A DNA stretch of 50,237 nt from Flavobacterium sp. SUN046 (lineage in GTDB: Bacteria; Bacteroidota; Bacteroidia; Flavobacteriales; Flavobacteriaceae): assembly GCF_028867965.1 (NCBI RefSeq), contig NZ_JAPQNT010000015.1:1-50237 (forward strand), in the 5' to 3' direction. The translations under genes and the position numbers were made by a program. Shown piece by piece: positions 35,045 to 45,900 of the stretch (positions are counted from its first letter, which is position 1; each line of letters begins with the position of its first letter). A model generated the notes under the pieces. That model saw only the letters and a program-made list of their open reading frames with translations. It made no database searches and was not told the DNA's origin.

Positions 35045-35791
35045 TTACCAACCTTCACTTAGTCCATTTTTAAGTGCTAACTGATATTTTTCAACATCAA
35101 AACTATATAAATCTGGAGCTTTATGTGCGCCACCTTTTCTAATTTCGTCTAATTTTATTAAAATATCGTAACGAAGTATTTTTCTGTAAAAATTACCTCT
35201 ATTCAATTTTTTTCCTAAAATAATTTCATATAGCTTTTGTAGCTCAGGAAGTGTGAATTTTTCTGGTAACAAATTATATCCAATTGGTTTATGAATCAAT
35301 TGTTTGCGGAGTGTTAAAAGTGCTTTTTCAAATATAAACTGATGATCCATCATAAAATTAGGTAATTCATCTATTGACTTCCATTCACAATCCGATGAAA
35401 AATCATCTATAACTAAATTTACCTTTGAATAATCAACTAAAGCATAAAATCCGATAGAAATAAATCGCTGTTTGTGCCATAATGAATCATGAAAATCTTC
35501 AAAAAAACCTTCAGATCTATTTAAGTCTCCAAAAACCCTAAATTGCTGTAAATAAACATTTTCTGCTCCGGTTCTATCTTTTAAGATTCTATTGGCAGCA
35601 TCAATTAAGTTTTCTTCTTTCAAAATATATCCACCTGGCAATGCCCAAATATCTCTATCTTTCATTTTTACAACTAAAACCTTCAGAGCAGCTTCGTTAA
35701 AACCAAAAACAACACAATCAATTGATAGATTGGGAATGTATTTTTCCCAAGCTTCGTTAGACCTTTGCTCTAAAATTTTATTTAATTCCAT
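35045..35791 (-). CDS. NUDIX-domain transcriptional regulator (NrtR/AraR-like)
   Basis: A 248-residue protein with an N-terminal NUDIX fold (about 22-150) and a C-terminal winged helix domain (about 165-240; LPEKFTLPELQKLYEIILGKKLNRGNFYRKIL). The NUDIX box is degenerate: Gly54 and Glu60 are present but the residues expected to be the REUxEE glutamates are Ile69, Asp72 and Arg73, so hydrolase activity is unlikely and the domain probably senses a ligand. In Bacteroides, AraR-type proteins of this build control arabinose and related sugar genes. It is divergent from the GH3 gene and may control it. RR gene follows 30 bases later. Confidence 0.88.
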   Translation of the reverse strand: MELNKILEQRSNEAWEKYIPNLSIDCVVFGFNEAALKVLVVKMKDRDIWALPGGYILKEENLIDAANRILKDRTGAENVYLQQFRVFGDLNRSEGFFEDFHDSLWHKQRFISIGFYALVDYSKVNLVIDDFSSDCEWKSIDELPNFMMDHQFIFEKALLTLRKQLIHKPIGYNLLPEKFTLPELQKLYEIILGKKLNRGNFYRKILRYDILIKLDEIRKGGAHKAPDLYSFDVEKYQLALKNGLSEGW

Positions 35792-35806
35792 CTTTTTAAT
35801 TCTTTA

Positions 35807-35814
35807 CAAAACTA
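35807..35814 (-). promoter_or_regulatory. -7 box TAGTTTTG of the NUDIX regulator gene
   Basis: On the minus strand TAGTTTTG matches TAnnTTTG, 15 bases before the NUDIX gene start. No -33 TTG at the ideal spacing. Confidence 0.45.
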
Positions 35815-35893
35815 ACAATTTGCAATCAATATTCTGTTAGTTATAATTTTAATTACTAATTATTTTGCAAATATCAAAAATTTAATCTAATAT

Positions 35894-35910
35894 TGCTTCA
35901 TATTGAAGCA
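35894..35910. promoter_or_regulatory. Palindrome TGCTTCATATTGAAGCA upstream of the GH3 gene
   Basis: A 17-base element with perfect 7-bp arms around TAT, located 31 bases before the GH3 start codon and about 100 bases from the divergent NUDIX regulator gene. Size and place suit a dimeric regulator's operator. It also spans an in-frame TTG at 35893, which is therefore rejected as the start. Function inferred. Confidence 0.5.
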
Positions 35911-35940
35911 TTAAAAAAATTAACAACCAAAAATAACCTT

Positions 35941-38391
35941 ATGATAAAAATTAAAATTAAAAAAACGGTACAAATAACTTTGCTTTCTGCTTTAGTTATT
36001 TCAAGTGTTTCCTGGAAAGGAAATGATGAAACAAATCCAACATTACAAGTTGATGGATTAACATTTTCTGACTTAAATAAAAACGGAATTCTAGATAAAT
36101 ATGAAGATTATAGACTACCAATTGCAGATAGAGTTCAAGATTTATTAAATAAATTAACCGATGAAGAAAAAACATCGTTATTAGTTGGAATGGGAATGCC
36201 AGGATTTGATACTAAAACTTTTACTTTCACGCCTGGTGCTGATAAAGGAAAGGTTGCTGGTGCAGCTGGTGGAACTAATGCTATAAAAAGATTGGGAATT
36301 CCATCTATTATTGTATCGGATGGTCCAGCAGGAATAAGAATAAATCCCACAAGAGATAATGACACTAATACTTATTATGCAACTGCATTTCCAGTAGGAA
36401 CAGCTTTAGCATCAACATGGAATGAAACTCTTATCAACAATGTTGGTAAAGCAATGGGAAATGAAGTGAAAGAATATGGTGTTGATGTTTTACTTGGTCC
36501 GGGAATGAACATTCACCGAAATCCGTTATGCGGAAGAAATTTTGAATACTATTCTGAAGATCCTTTTTTAACTGGAAAAATTGCGGCAGCAATGGTAAAT
36601 GGTGTGCAATCTAATGGTGTTGGAACTTCAATTAAGCATTTTGCGGCTAACAATCAAGAGCGCAACCGAATGGGAATAAACGAACATATTAGCGAAAGAG
36701 CAATGCGTGAAATTTATTTAAGAGCATTTGAAATTACAGTAAAAGAGGCACAACCTTGGACAATAATGTCATCATACAATTCAATTAACGGAACTTTTAC
36801 TTCGCAAAGAAAAGATTTATTGACTACCATTTTAAGAAATGAATGGGGTTTTAAAGGAATTGTAATGACTGATTGGTTTGGTGGATATAATAGTTTTATG
36901 TCGCCTTTTGGTCCGACTGCTGTTAGTGATGTTACTGCGCAATTATCTGCGGGAAATGATTTGCTAATGCCTGGAATGCCTAACCAAACTAATGCCGTTT
37001 TAGAAAATATCAAAAATGGTAAAATTTCTAAAGAAGCTGTAAATAAAGATGTTACTCGCATTTTAGAATTGATTATGAAATCACCAGCAATGAATAATTA
37101 CAAATATTCTAACAAGCCTAATTTGAAAGAGAATGCAGCGGTAACAAGACAAGCTGCGGCAGAAGGAACAGTTTTATTAAAAAATAATAGTGTTTTACCT
37201 TTTACTTCAAAGACTACACCGTTGGCGGTTTTTGGATTAACATCTTATGATTTTATTTCTGGTGGAACTGGAAGTGGCGATGTAAACGAAGCGTATTCTG
37301 TTTCATTAATTGATGGATTAACAAATTCTGGTTTTTCAATTGATACTGAATTAGAAAAATTATACAAACCTTGGGCTGCAGAACAAAAAGCAAAAGAAAT
37401 GGCTCGTCGCGAAAAAGAAGGTGGATTACTAGCAACTCCAAAAAGGCTTGCCGAATTAGAATTGAGCAAAGAAATTATTGCTAACAAAGCTAATTCATCT
37501 GAACTTGCTGTGATTACCATTGGAAGAAATGCTGGTGAAGCTGCCGATAGAAATGTTGATGCTGATTTTAATTTAGCTCCAGATGAAGTGACTTTAATTG
37601 ATAATGTAACCGAAGCTTTTCATGCTAAAGGAAAAAAAGTTGTAGTAATTTTAAATATTGGTGGCGTTATTGAAACTGCAAGTTGGAAAGATAAAGTTGA
37701 TGCAATTCTCTTGCCTTGGCAACCAGGACAAGAAGGTGGAAATTCAGTAGCAGATGTTTTTTCTGGTAAAGTAAATCCATCAGGAAGATTGACAATGACA
37801 TTTCCTGTAAAATATGAAGATACACCTTCATCTAAAAACTGGATTGGAACTCCTGCAGATAATCCGACAAGTGTAACTTATCAAGAAGGCGTTTACGTAG
37901 GTTACCGATACTTTAGCACATTTAATGTAAAACCATCTTATGAATTTGGCTACGGATTGTCTTACACTTCTTTCGATTATTCTGATTTAAAATTGAGTTC
38001 TAAAGTATTTACCAATAAAATAACTGTTTCAGTAACAATAAAAAATACTGGTAAAACTGCTGGTAAAGAAGTTGTTGAATTGTATTTGTCGGCTCCAAGT
38101 AAATCTATTGACAAACCAATATCTGAATTAAAAGCATTCGGAAAAACCAATGTTTTACAACCTGGAGAAAGTCAAACAATTGTTTTAACATTAAACGCGA
38201 AACAATTAGCTTCATTTATTACAAGTAAAAAAGCTTGGATTACAGAAGCTGGAACCTATAAAATTATGGTTGGTTCATCTTCATTAAATACTAAAAAAAC
38301 AGCCGATTTTAATGTCGTAAAAGATATTGTTGTTGAAAAAACAAATCCAGCATTTGAATTGGATGAAAAATTTGCTGACATGAAACATTAA
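35941..38391 (+). CDS. Secreted glycoside hydrolase family 3 (beta-glucosidase-like)
   Basis: An 816-residue GH3 enzyme. Signal peptide about 1-22 (MIKIKIKKTVQITLLSALVI). A GH3 N-terminal barrel (about 45-370) carries SDGPAGIR, GPGMNIHRNPLCGRNFEYYSEDP in parts, KHFAANNQE and the nucleophile Asp311 in VMTDWFGG. The C-terminal alpha/beta sandwich (about 395-650) provides the acid/base region, and a fibronectin-III-like domain closes the protein (about 690-760; GKEVVELYLSAPSKS). It releases terminal glucose or related sugars in the periplasm. ATG 35941 chosen over TTG 35893. Likely controlled by the divergent NUDIX-type regulator. Confidence 0.92.
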   Translation: MIKIKIKKTVQITLLSALVISSVSWKGNDETNPTLQVDGLTFSDLNKNGILDKYEDYRLPIADRVQDLLNKLTDEEKTSLLVGMGMPGFDTKTFTFTPGADKGKVAGAAGGTNAIKRLGIPSIIVSDGPAGIRINPTRDNDTNTYYATAFPVGTALASTWNETLINNVGKAMGNEVKEYGVDVLLGPGMNIHRNPLCGRNFEYYSEDPFLTGKIAAAMVNGVQSNGVGTSIKHFAANNQERNRMGINEHISERAMREIYLRAFEITVKEAQPWTIMSSYNSINGTFTSQRKDLLTTILRNEWGFKGIVMTDWFGGYNSFMSPFGPTAVSDVTAQLSAGNDLLMPGMPNQTNAVLENIKNGKISKEAVNKDVTRILELIMKSPAMNNYKYSNKPNLKENAAVTRQAAAEGTVLLKNNSVLPFTSKTTPLAVFGLTSYDFISGGTGSGDVNEAYSVSLIDGLTNSGFSIDTELEKLYKPWAAEQKAKEMARREKEGGLLATPKRLAELELSKEIIANKANSSELAVITIGRNAGEAADRNVDADFNLAPDEVTLIDNVTEAFHAKGKKVVVILNIGGVIETASWKDKVDAILLPWQPGQEGGNSVADVFSGKVNPSGRLTMTFPVKYEDTPSSKNWIGTPADNPTSVTYQEGVYVGYRYFSTFNVKPSYEFGYGLSYTSFDYSDLKLSSKVFTNKITVSVTIKNTGKTAGKEVVELYLSAPSKSIDKPISELKAFGKTNVLQPGESQTIVLTLNAKQLASFITSKKAWITEAGTYKIMVGSSSLNTKKTADFNVVKDIVVEKTNPAFELDEKFADMKH

Positions 38392-38421
38392 TTTTCGATC
38401 TTTAAATTTTAAACTATTTTT

Positions 38422-38450
38422 AAAATGGACTTCTTTTTGGAGTCCATTTT
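38422..38450. terminator. Terminator after the GH3 gene
   Basis: A 10-bp stem AAAATGGACT (38422-38431) and AGTCCATTTT (38441-38450) with a 9-base loop, followed by a T-run. Confidence 0.85.
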
Positions 38451-38524
38451 TTTGTTTCAAAACAAATAGATTTACTACTTTTACAGCACAAACCTAATAT
38501 CAGAAATTTAAAATCTACCATTAA

Positions 38525-39343
38525 ATGTCAGTAGCCAAAAAAGATTATAAACGAATTACAACCAAATCATTAATTGAAATGAAAGCCAATGGCGAAAAAA
38601 TTTCAATGCTAACAGCTTATGATTATACAATGGCAAAAATTGTTGATACAGCCGGCGTAGATGTAATACTCGTAGGCGATTCGGCCAGTAATGTTATGGC
38701 AGGTCACGAAACCACTTTACCAATAACTTTAGATCAAATGATTTATCATGCTTCAGGCGTAGTTCGTGCTATTGAACGTGCTTTGGTTGTAGTTGATTTA
38801 CCGTTTGGAAGTTACCAATCTGATTCGAAAGAAGCGTTGCGATCGTCTATCAGAATTATGAAAGAAAGTGGCGGACACGCAGTAAAATTAGAAGGCGGAA
38901 GCGAAATTAAAGATTCTATCAAAAAAATATTAAACGCAGGAATTCCTGTAATGGGACATTTGGGTTTAACACCACAATCTATCTATAAATTTGGAACTTA
39001 CACCGTTCGTGCCAAAGAAGATGAAGAAGCAGAAAAATTATTAGAAGATGCAAAATTATTAGAAAAATTAGGCTGTTTTGCGTTAGTTTTAGAAAAAATC
39101 CCTGCACATTTAGCTCAAAAAGTTGCCCAAAGTATTTCAATTCCTGTGATCGGAATTGGCGCTGGTGGTGGCGTTGACGGACAAGTATTGGTAATACATG
39201 ACATGCTCGGAATGAACAATGAATTTAGTCCTAGATTTTTACGTAGATATCTAGATTTATACGACCAAATGACAAAAGCTATCGGAAATTATGTTGCTGA
39301 TGTTAAAAGTAAAGATTTTCCAAATGCATCTGAGCAATATTAG
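38525..39343 (+). CDS. panB: 3-methyl-2-oxobutanoate hydroxymethyltransferase
   Basis: A 272-residue TIM-barrel enzyme, the first step of pantothenate (coenzyme A) synthesis, forming ketopantoate from alpha-ketoisovalerate. Family marks: [70 protein letters not shown] and [21 protein letters not shown]. Metal-binding Asp and Glu residues (VGDS, KLEGG) are present. It has a 21-base gap to the pseudouridine synthase gene, so they are likely co-transcribed. Confidence 0.96.
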   Translation: MSVAKKDYKRITTKSLIEMKANGEKISMLTAYDYTMAKIVDTAGVDVILVGDSASNVMAGHETTLPITLDQMIYHASGVVRAIERALVVVDLPFGSYQSDSKEALRSSIRIMKESGGHAVKLEGGSEIKDSIKKILNAGIPVMGHLGLTPQSIYKFGTYTVRAKEDEEAEKLLEDAKLLEKLGCFALVLEKIPAHLAQKVAQSISIPVIGIGAGGGVDGQVLVIHDMLGMNNEFSPRFLRRYLDLYDQMTKAIGNYVADVKSKDFPNASEQY

Positions 39344-39364
39344 ATTGCCGATTTAAGAAATCAA

Positions 39365-40075
39365 ATGATAGAAAAAATTGTTTCGAACAAAAATAATCTG
39401 CAAATTCTTCATGAAGACAATCACATAATTGTGATAAACAAGCGTGTTGGAGATATTGTTCAAGGTGATAAAACTGGTGATAAACCATTATCGGAAATTG
39501 TAAAAGAATACATTAAAGAAAAATACAACAAACCCAACGAAGTATTTCTTGGAGTAGTTCATAGATTGGATCGACCAACAACAGGAATTGTAGTTTTTGC
39601 CAAAACTAGTAAAGCTTTAGAACGATTAAATAAAATGTTTAGTGAAAGAGAAACTCACAAAACATATTGGGCAATTGTTAAAAACAAACCACCAAAAAAT
39701 AACGATATCCTTATTCATTATCTAAAAAGAAATGAGAAAAATAATACTTCTAAAGCTCATTTAAAAGAAGTTCCTGATAGCAAAAAAGCATCGTTAGATT
39801 ATACAATTATAACGGAATTAAATTCCTATTTTGCTCTAGAAATTAACTTGCACACTGGTCGACATCACCAAATTAGAGCGCAACTTCAAGCAATTGGAAG
39901 TCCAATAAAAGGTGATTTAAAATATGGTTTTGAAAGAAGTAATCCAGATGGTGGAATTCATCTTCATGCTCGCAAACTAAATTTTATTCATCCAGTATCT
40001 AAAGAAGAACTTACTATAATTGCACCGGTACCAAATGATGTTATTTGGAATGCTGTTTCAAACCAAATTGTATAA
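39365..40075 (+). CDS. RluA-family RNA pseudouridine synthase
   Basis: A 236-residue protein with only the catalytic domain; no N-terminal S4 domain. The active site aspartate is in HRLDRPTTGIVVFAKT (about 61-76). INLHTGRHHQIRAQLQAIGSPIKGDLKYG is the conserved loop of the RluA subfamily. It should isomerise specific uridines in rRNA or tRNA; the target cannot be chosen from sequence. It follows panB by 21 bases. Confidence 0.9.
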   Translation: MIEKIVSNKNNLQILHEDNHIIVINKRVGDIVQGDKTGDKPLSEIVKEYIKEKYNKPNEVFLGVVHRLDRPTTGIVVFAKTSKALERLNKMFSERETHKTYWAIVKNKPPKNNDILIHYLKRNEKNNTSKAHLKEVPDSKKASLDYTIITELNSYFALEINLHTGRHHQIRAQLQAIGSPIKGDLKYGFERSNPDGGIHLHARKLNFIHPVSKEELTIIAPVPNDVIWNAVSNQIV

Positions 40076-40142
40076 ATTTTCGTATAAATTTTATAATAAA
40101 CAGTTCTAAATAATTTTTTAACTTTACAAAAACCAAAGTAGT

Positions 40143-41513
40143 ATGAAAAAAATAGCCTTTTTTATTTTAATTTTAACTAATTCATTAGTTGCTCAAGAGC
40201 ATTTTGCTGGTTTGACAAATTCTAAACGTGTTGGAATTATAAGTACAACTATCAATCCGGCTGAGTTGGTAAACATGTCCAATAAATTTGAGGTCAATGT
40301 TGTTGGAACAAGTTTGAATATTTCTAATAACAAAATAGGATTTAGTGATTTATTTTCTAATAACAATTTAGAAACATTACTATTTGCAGGTTCAGAAGCT
40401 GTAAATCTTAGAGCAGATGCTGAACTTTATTTACCAAGTGTAGCAATGAAATATAAAAAATGGGCCTTTGCTTTTACTCCTAAAGCACACGGAAAATTAT
40501 CTATTGTTGATGTTGATTCTCATTTAGGCGATGCTATTACCAACGCTGCATTAAATAGTGTTTTGGGTTCAAGTACAACAATCAATAATAATTACAATCA
40601 AAGGATAAACGGAACTACTTGGGGTGAAATCGGATTAACTGCTGGATACACTCTTGTAGATAATGCAACTAACAAAATTAATGTTGGAACAACGTTTAAA
40701 TTACTATTTCCTGGTTCTTACGCCAATCTTGGTTTAGATAAATTTCAAGGAACTATTAATGTAAACACAGTTTCTGGTCAAGCCACTTTAACTAATACTT
40801 TGGCTAACTTAAATATTGCCTATTCTGGCGGATTGACTAATAGTTTTACCAATTTCAATGACTATACCAAATCAGTTTTCGGAGGTTTAAATGGATTTTC
40901 GGGCGATATAGGTGTAAATTATCAATGGAAAGATGCACCAGAAACTGATCCAAAAAAGAACATGAATAAGTATAAATTAAATTTTGGTTTAGCTGTAAGA
41001 AATATTGGTTCAATGACATTTAATGATGCAAATAACAATTCAAGTAATTATATTTTAAAAATTCAAGGTTCTCAGAGTTTGAATTTGAATCAATTTCAAA
41101 ATGTAGATAATTTACAACAAATAGAAACTATATTGATAAACAGTGGTTTTCTAACTAAAACCGAAGGAACTAAAAACTTTAAAGTAAAATTACCTACAAC
41201 TTTCAATGCTTATGCTGATGTAAAACTAATTCCAACGCTTTTTGTTTCGGGATATATTCAACAAAGAGTAAACAACGATAGTTCAAACGATCAAATTACA
41301 GCTCAAAATATAGTTACAGTTACACCTAGATTCAATACTGGTTTTTTTGAAGTCTTTGCACCTTTTACAAACAGTTCAGTTGCAGGTTTTACATCGGGAA
41401 TCGGATTTAGAGTTGGCGGATTCTATTTGGGATCAGGTTCAATTGTAACGGCGTTGATAAACGATTCAAAACAAGCAGATTTTTACACAGGCTTTAGATG
41501 GGCATTTTTATAA
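40143..41513 (+). CDS. DUF5723-like outer-membrane beta-barrel protein
   Basis: A 456-residue exported protein: signal peptide MKKIAFFILILTNSLVAQ, then HFAGLTNSKRVGIISTTINPAELVNM, repeated amphipathic strands, and a C-terminal barrel with GFYLGSGSIVTALINDSKQADFYTGFRWAFL ending in a hydrophobic residue. The N-terminal region matches the DUF5723 family common in Bacteroidota, whose role is unknown; I take it as an outer-membrane channel or assembly-related barrel. The aldehyde dehydrogenase gene follows after 3 bases. Confidence 0.8.
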   Translation: MKKIAFFILILTNSLVAQEHFAGLTNSKRVGIISTTINPAELVNMSNKFEVNVVGTSLNISNNKIGFSDLFSNNNLETLLFAGSEAVNLRADAELYLPSVAMKYKKWAFAFTPKAHGKLSIVDVDSHLGDAITNAALNSVLGSSTTINNNYNQRINGTTWGEIGLTAGYTLVDNATNKINVGTTFKLLFPGSYANLGLDKFQGTINVNTVSGQATLTNTLANLNIAYSGGLTNSFTNFNDYTKSVFGGLNGFSGDIGVNYQWKDAPETDPKKNMNKYKLNFGLAVRNIGSMTFNDANNNSSNYILKIQGSQSLNLNQFQNVDNLQQIETILINSGFLTKTEGTKNFKVKLPTTFNAYADVKLIPTLFVSGYIQQRVNNDSSNDQITAQNIVTVTPRFNTGFFEVFAPFTNSSVAGFTSGIGFRVGGFYLGSGSIVTALINDSKQADFYTGFRWAFL

Positions 41514-41516
41514 ATT

Positions 41517-42845
41517 ATGAATTTCAAAACTAATGTTAATTACAGAAAAGAAAAGCTAAAACAACTTTTAGAAGTTGTAATTCAACACGAACAAGAAATT
41601 GTAGATGCACTTTATAATGATTTCAAAAAACCTGAATTTGAAGCACTAATTACAGAAACTAGTTATGTGATTTCCGATTTAAAAAACACAATAAAAATCA
41701 TCAATAAATGGGCAAAACCTAAGTGGGTTTTGCCTTCACTTTTTAATTTTCCGTCTACCGATTTTATTTTAAATGAGCCTTACGGAAAAGTTTTAATTAT
41801 TGTACCATGGAATTATCCGTATCAATTAGCACTTTGTCCTTTAATCGCAGCAGTTGCCGCAGGTAATCAAGTTGTAATTAAACCATCAGAATTAACTTCG
41901 AATACCTCTAAGATAATTTCTAAAATTGTTTCACAAGTATTTGATTCCAATCACGTTGAAGTTATTCAAGGCGGTGTTGACGTTTCACAAAAATTACTTT
42001 CACAACGTTGGGATTATATTTTTTTTACAGGAAGCGTTGCCGTCGGAAAAATCGTTGCTAAAGCTGCAGCTGAGTTTATGACGCCAGTAACTTTGGAACT
42101 TGGCGGAAAAAATCCGTGCGTAATCGATGTAGACTGTAATTTAAAATTAACTGCCAAAAGAATTGTTTGGGGAAAATTTTTGAATGCTGGACAAACTTGT
42201 ATTGCACCTGATTATCTATTAGTTAATGATAGAATTAAAACAGAATTAATAGAATATATAAAATTAGAAATTGAACTGGCTTACGGCGCAAATCCAGAAA
42301 CCTCACCAGATTTTCCAAGAATTGTGAACGATAAAAATTGGTCTCGATTAACACATCTACTCCAAAATGAAACTATTTTACATGGAGGCCAAACCAATAA
42401 AGAAAGTAATTACATCGCTCCTACTCTTTTAGACAATTCAAGATTAGATAGTTTGGTAATGAAAGATGAAATTTTTGGACCAATTTTACCCATTATAAGT
42501 TATCACAATGAAAGTGAAATTGAAGCTATAATTTCTAGATATGAAAAACCATTGGCGTTGTATGTATTTTCAAATAATTCAAAATGGGCAAAACAAATAA
42601 TGACAAAATATTCTTTTGGTGGCGGTTGCATAAACGATACAATTATCCATTTTTCTAATAACCGACTACCATTTGGTGGAATTGGCGCAAGCGGAATTGG
42701 TGCTTATCACGGAAAATTAAGTTTTGAAACATTCTCACACAAAAAAGGAATTGTAAAAAAAGGACAATGGTTGGATTTATCATTACGATATGCTCCTTAT
42801 CAAAACAAATTGAAAATTATTAAAAAAATATTGAATTGGTTTTAA
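41517..42845 (+). CDS. Aldehyde dehydrogenase
   Basis: A 442-residue class-3-like NAD(P)-dependent aldehyde dehydrogenase. Cofactor region IIVPWNYPYQLALCPLIAAVAAGNQVVIKPSE, catalytic Glu in TLELGGKNPCVID and catalytic Cys in NAGQTCIAPDYLLV, with the substrate motif EIFGPILPII and PFGGIGASGIGAYHG. The C-terminal basic and hydrophobic tail (KLKIIKKILNWF) may associate with the membrane as in fatty-aldehyde dehydrogenases. It oxidises aldehydes to acids. The gene starts 3 bases after the DUF5723 stop, so translation is probably linked. Confidence 0.93.
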   Translation: MNFKTNVNYRKEKLKQLLEVVIQHEQEIVDALYNDFKKPEFEALITETSYVISDLKNTIKIINKWAKPKWVLPSLFNFPSTDFILNEPYGKVLIIVPWNYPYQLALCPLIAAVAAGNQVVIKPSELTSNTSKIISKIVSQVFDSNHVEVIQGGVDVSQKLLSQRWDYIFFTGSVAVGKIVAKAAAEFMTPVTLELGGKNPCVIDVDCNLKLTAKRIVWGKFLNAGQTCIAPDYLLVNDRIKTELIEYIKLEIELAYGANPETSPDFPRIVNDKNWSRLTHLLQNETILHGGQTNKESNYIAPTLLDNSRLDSLVMKDEIFGPILPIISYHNESEIEAIISRYEKPLALYVFSNNSKWAKQIMTKYSFGGGCINDTIIHFSNNRLPFGGIGASGIGAYHGKLSFETFSHKKGIVKKGQWLDLSLRYAPYQNKLKIIKKILNWF

Positions 42846-42907
42846 TTTAAAAATAGCTGTAAATATTATTTTTTGTATATTGCTATGAATTTTGATTCAA
42901 ATGCAAA

Positions 42908-45900
42908 ATGTTTCCACATTTTAACCTACAACTAGCCGACCAAATTAGCAATAAAGAGTACTTCTTAAACTCTTTAAATGTTTTCGATTTATATAAATTT
43001 ATATTTGAAGATTTTATATTTAAATATTGGTTTATTTTAATCTTTTTCTTAATTCTAATAATTCAAATATCATTACTTGCAATAAAAACAAGAGGTAAAT
43101 TATTATTTGCAAAAGAAATTGTAAATAAAGGAAATACACTCACAATTGCTACCAATAAAAAAGGAGAAGTTTCTTTTTGTAGCGATCAAATTACTGAATT
43201 CCTTGGCTATACCAAAGAAGAAGTTATGGGTTTCGGATTTTGGAAACTAACCGAAGATCCAGAATTTATAGGTGAAGCTTACCATGAAAACTATATTGAT
43301 AACAAATTTCATATAAGAAAACTTAAATGTAAAAACGGCGAACACAAATACATTCAGTGGAAAGATAGAAAATTCAACGATAATCTTATTATTGGTATTG
43401 GTCAAGATGTTACAGAACAAGTTTTAATTCAAAATCAGTATCAAAATCTAATTGAAAATGCCAATGATATTATTTATGAAACTGATACAAATGGTAGATA
43501 TACTTTTATAAATAAATATGCATCAATAATTACAGGTTATAAATTAGAAGAATTCTATGGCAAACACTTTTCAGAGTTCATAAGAGACGATTTCAAAGAA
43601 AATGTAATTGCCTTTTATTCTAATCCTGAAAAAGATATTAATGAATATCCAACTTTAATTTTTCCAATAATAAATAAGTCGAGAGAAACAATTTGGCTTT
43701 CACAAAATGTAACTATAAAAAGAAATAAATTAAAAAAAATTATTGGATTTACGGTTATTGCAAGAGATATAACTTTACTTAAACAACTAGAACTTGAACG
43801 ACAAAGAAAACAAAAGAAAGTTAAAAATTATAACGATACGTTAAAAGAAATTACTCTAAAAAATTATTTTAAATCCGACGATTTAACTACAATTTTAGCG
43901 AGCTTATTAAAAATTATTGCCGAAAAAGTTGATGTAAATAGAGTAAGTTATTGGACATATAATTATGAAACTATAAATTGTGAAAATCTTTATATTAATA
44001 ATAAATCTAAGTATGAAAGCGGGTTTAATCTTAATAAAAAAGATTTTCCTTCCTATTTCACTGCTTTAGAAAATGAGGCTCAAATTGTAGCTACTGATGT
44101 TTATAAAAGTGAAGAAACTAAAGAATTTTGTTTAGATTATTTTCCAAAAAACGAGATTAAATCATTACTTGATACTCCAATTTACTTAAACGGAAAACTC
44201 ATTGGTGTCTTGTGTATCGAATCTACAACTAAGATAAAACAATGGGATAACGAAGATATAAACTTTGCACGATCAATTGCAGATTATCTTGCTGTTGCAC
44301 TAGAAACTAATAATAGAATTGAAACTGAAAGAAAGCTTGAATATAAAAACAAAATCTTAACCGAAATCACTCGAATAACAAATAATTTCTTAGTAAATAA
44401 AGATACCAAATTAATTTTTGATGAAGTATTAAACTCAATAGGAACTGTTACTCAAGTAGATAAAATGTCTTATTTTGAAATTAATTATGAAACTGGCACT
44501 ATCAATCAAGAAAACAGATGGATGTCTGAAACTAAAATATTGTCAGAATTAAATCAAGATCTTGTAAACTTACCAATGTCTAATTTTGCTTTTGCTTTTG
44601 AAAATTTAAACAATAACAAACCTTATTTTAACATTGTAAGAAAAATAGAAAATGATTTAATTCGAAATTTTTTAACTAGTTTGGGTACCAAATCTATATT
44701 GTGTTTACCCATTTTTGTGAAAAACAAGCTAAAAGGATTAATAACATTAGACAATTCAATTATAGAAAGAAATTGGTACGATGAAGAAATTTCAACATTA
44801 CAAATTTTAACCAGTATTATATCTTCAACTTTAGAACGAAATTTAAACGAAACAATCATCAAAGAAAGTGAAGAACGCTTTAGATTATTAGCAAATAACA
44901 TTCCTGGAACAGTACATTTATCAAAATATGACGATAAATGGTCTAAAAATTATTTGAATGATGAAATTGAAAAATTAACGGGATATCCTAAAAAAGATTT
45001 TTTACAACACAAAATCCATTACATTGATTTAATTCATCCTGATGATTTAAAATTAGTACACCAAAAAGCAGAACAACTTAATAAAGAAAAGAAAAAATTC
45101 CATTTAATTTATAGAATTATTCACAAAGAAGGACATTCTGTATGGGTAGAAGAGTTTGGAGAACCAATAATAAAAGACAATGAAATAGACTATATTGTTG
45201 GAATTTTTATAGATATAACCCAAAGAATAAAGGCTGAAGAAGCCATTAAAGCTAAAAATTATGCCGAAGCAGCCAACAAAGCTAAATCAGAATTTTTAGC
45301 CAACATGAGTCACGAAATTAGAACACCTCTAAACGGAATTATTGGTTTTACCGATTTATTGAAAAACACTAATCTTGAGTCAATTCAAAGAAATTATATG
45401 AGTACTATTAATGAATCAGCCCATTCCTTAATGGGAATTATTAATGATATTCTTGATTTCTCTAAAATAGAATCGGGTAAACTTGAGTTAGATGTAAAAA
45501 AATATGATTTAAAAGAACTACTTAATCAAGTAATTGAATTAGTAAAATATGATACCAACATAAAAAAACTTGACCTAATTTTAAACATAGATTCTGATGT
45601 GCCAAAATACATTTGGACGGATAGTGTTAGAATAAAACAAATCTTAATCAACCTACTTGGAAACGCGGTAAAATTTACCGAAAAAGGAAACATTCTTGTT
45701 TCAGTAACCAATGTTAAAACTATAAGTAAAAATAAAAATACCATTCGATTTTCAGTAAAAGATACCGGAATCGGAATTAAAAAAGATTTTCAAAAACAAA
45801 TTTTCAATGCTTTCTCTCAAGGCGATAATTCTACAACACGAAAATTTGGCGGCACCGGACTCGGACTTTCAATATCCAACCAATTACTATCTTTAATGGG

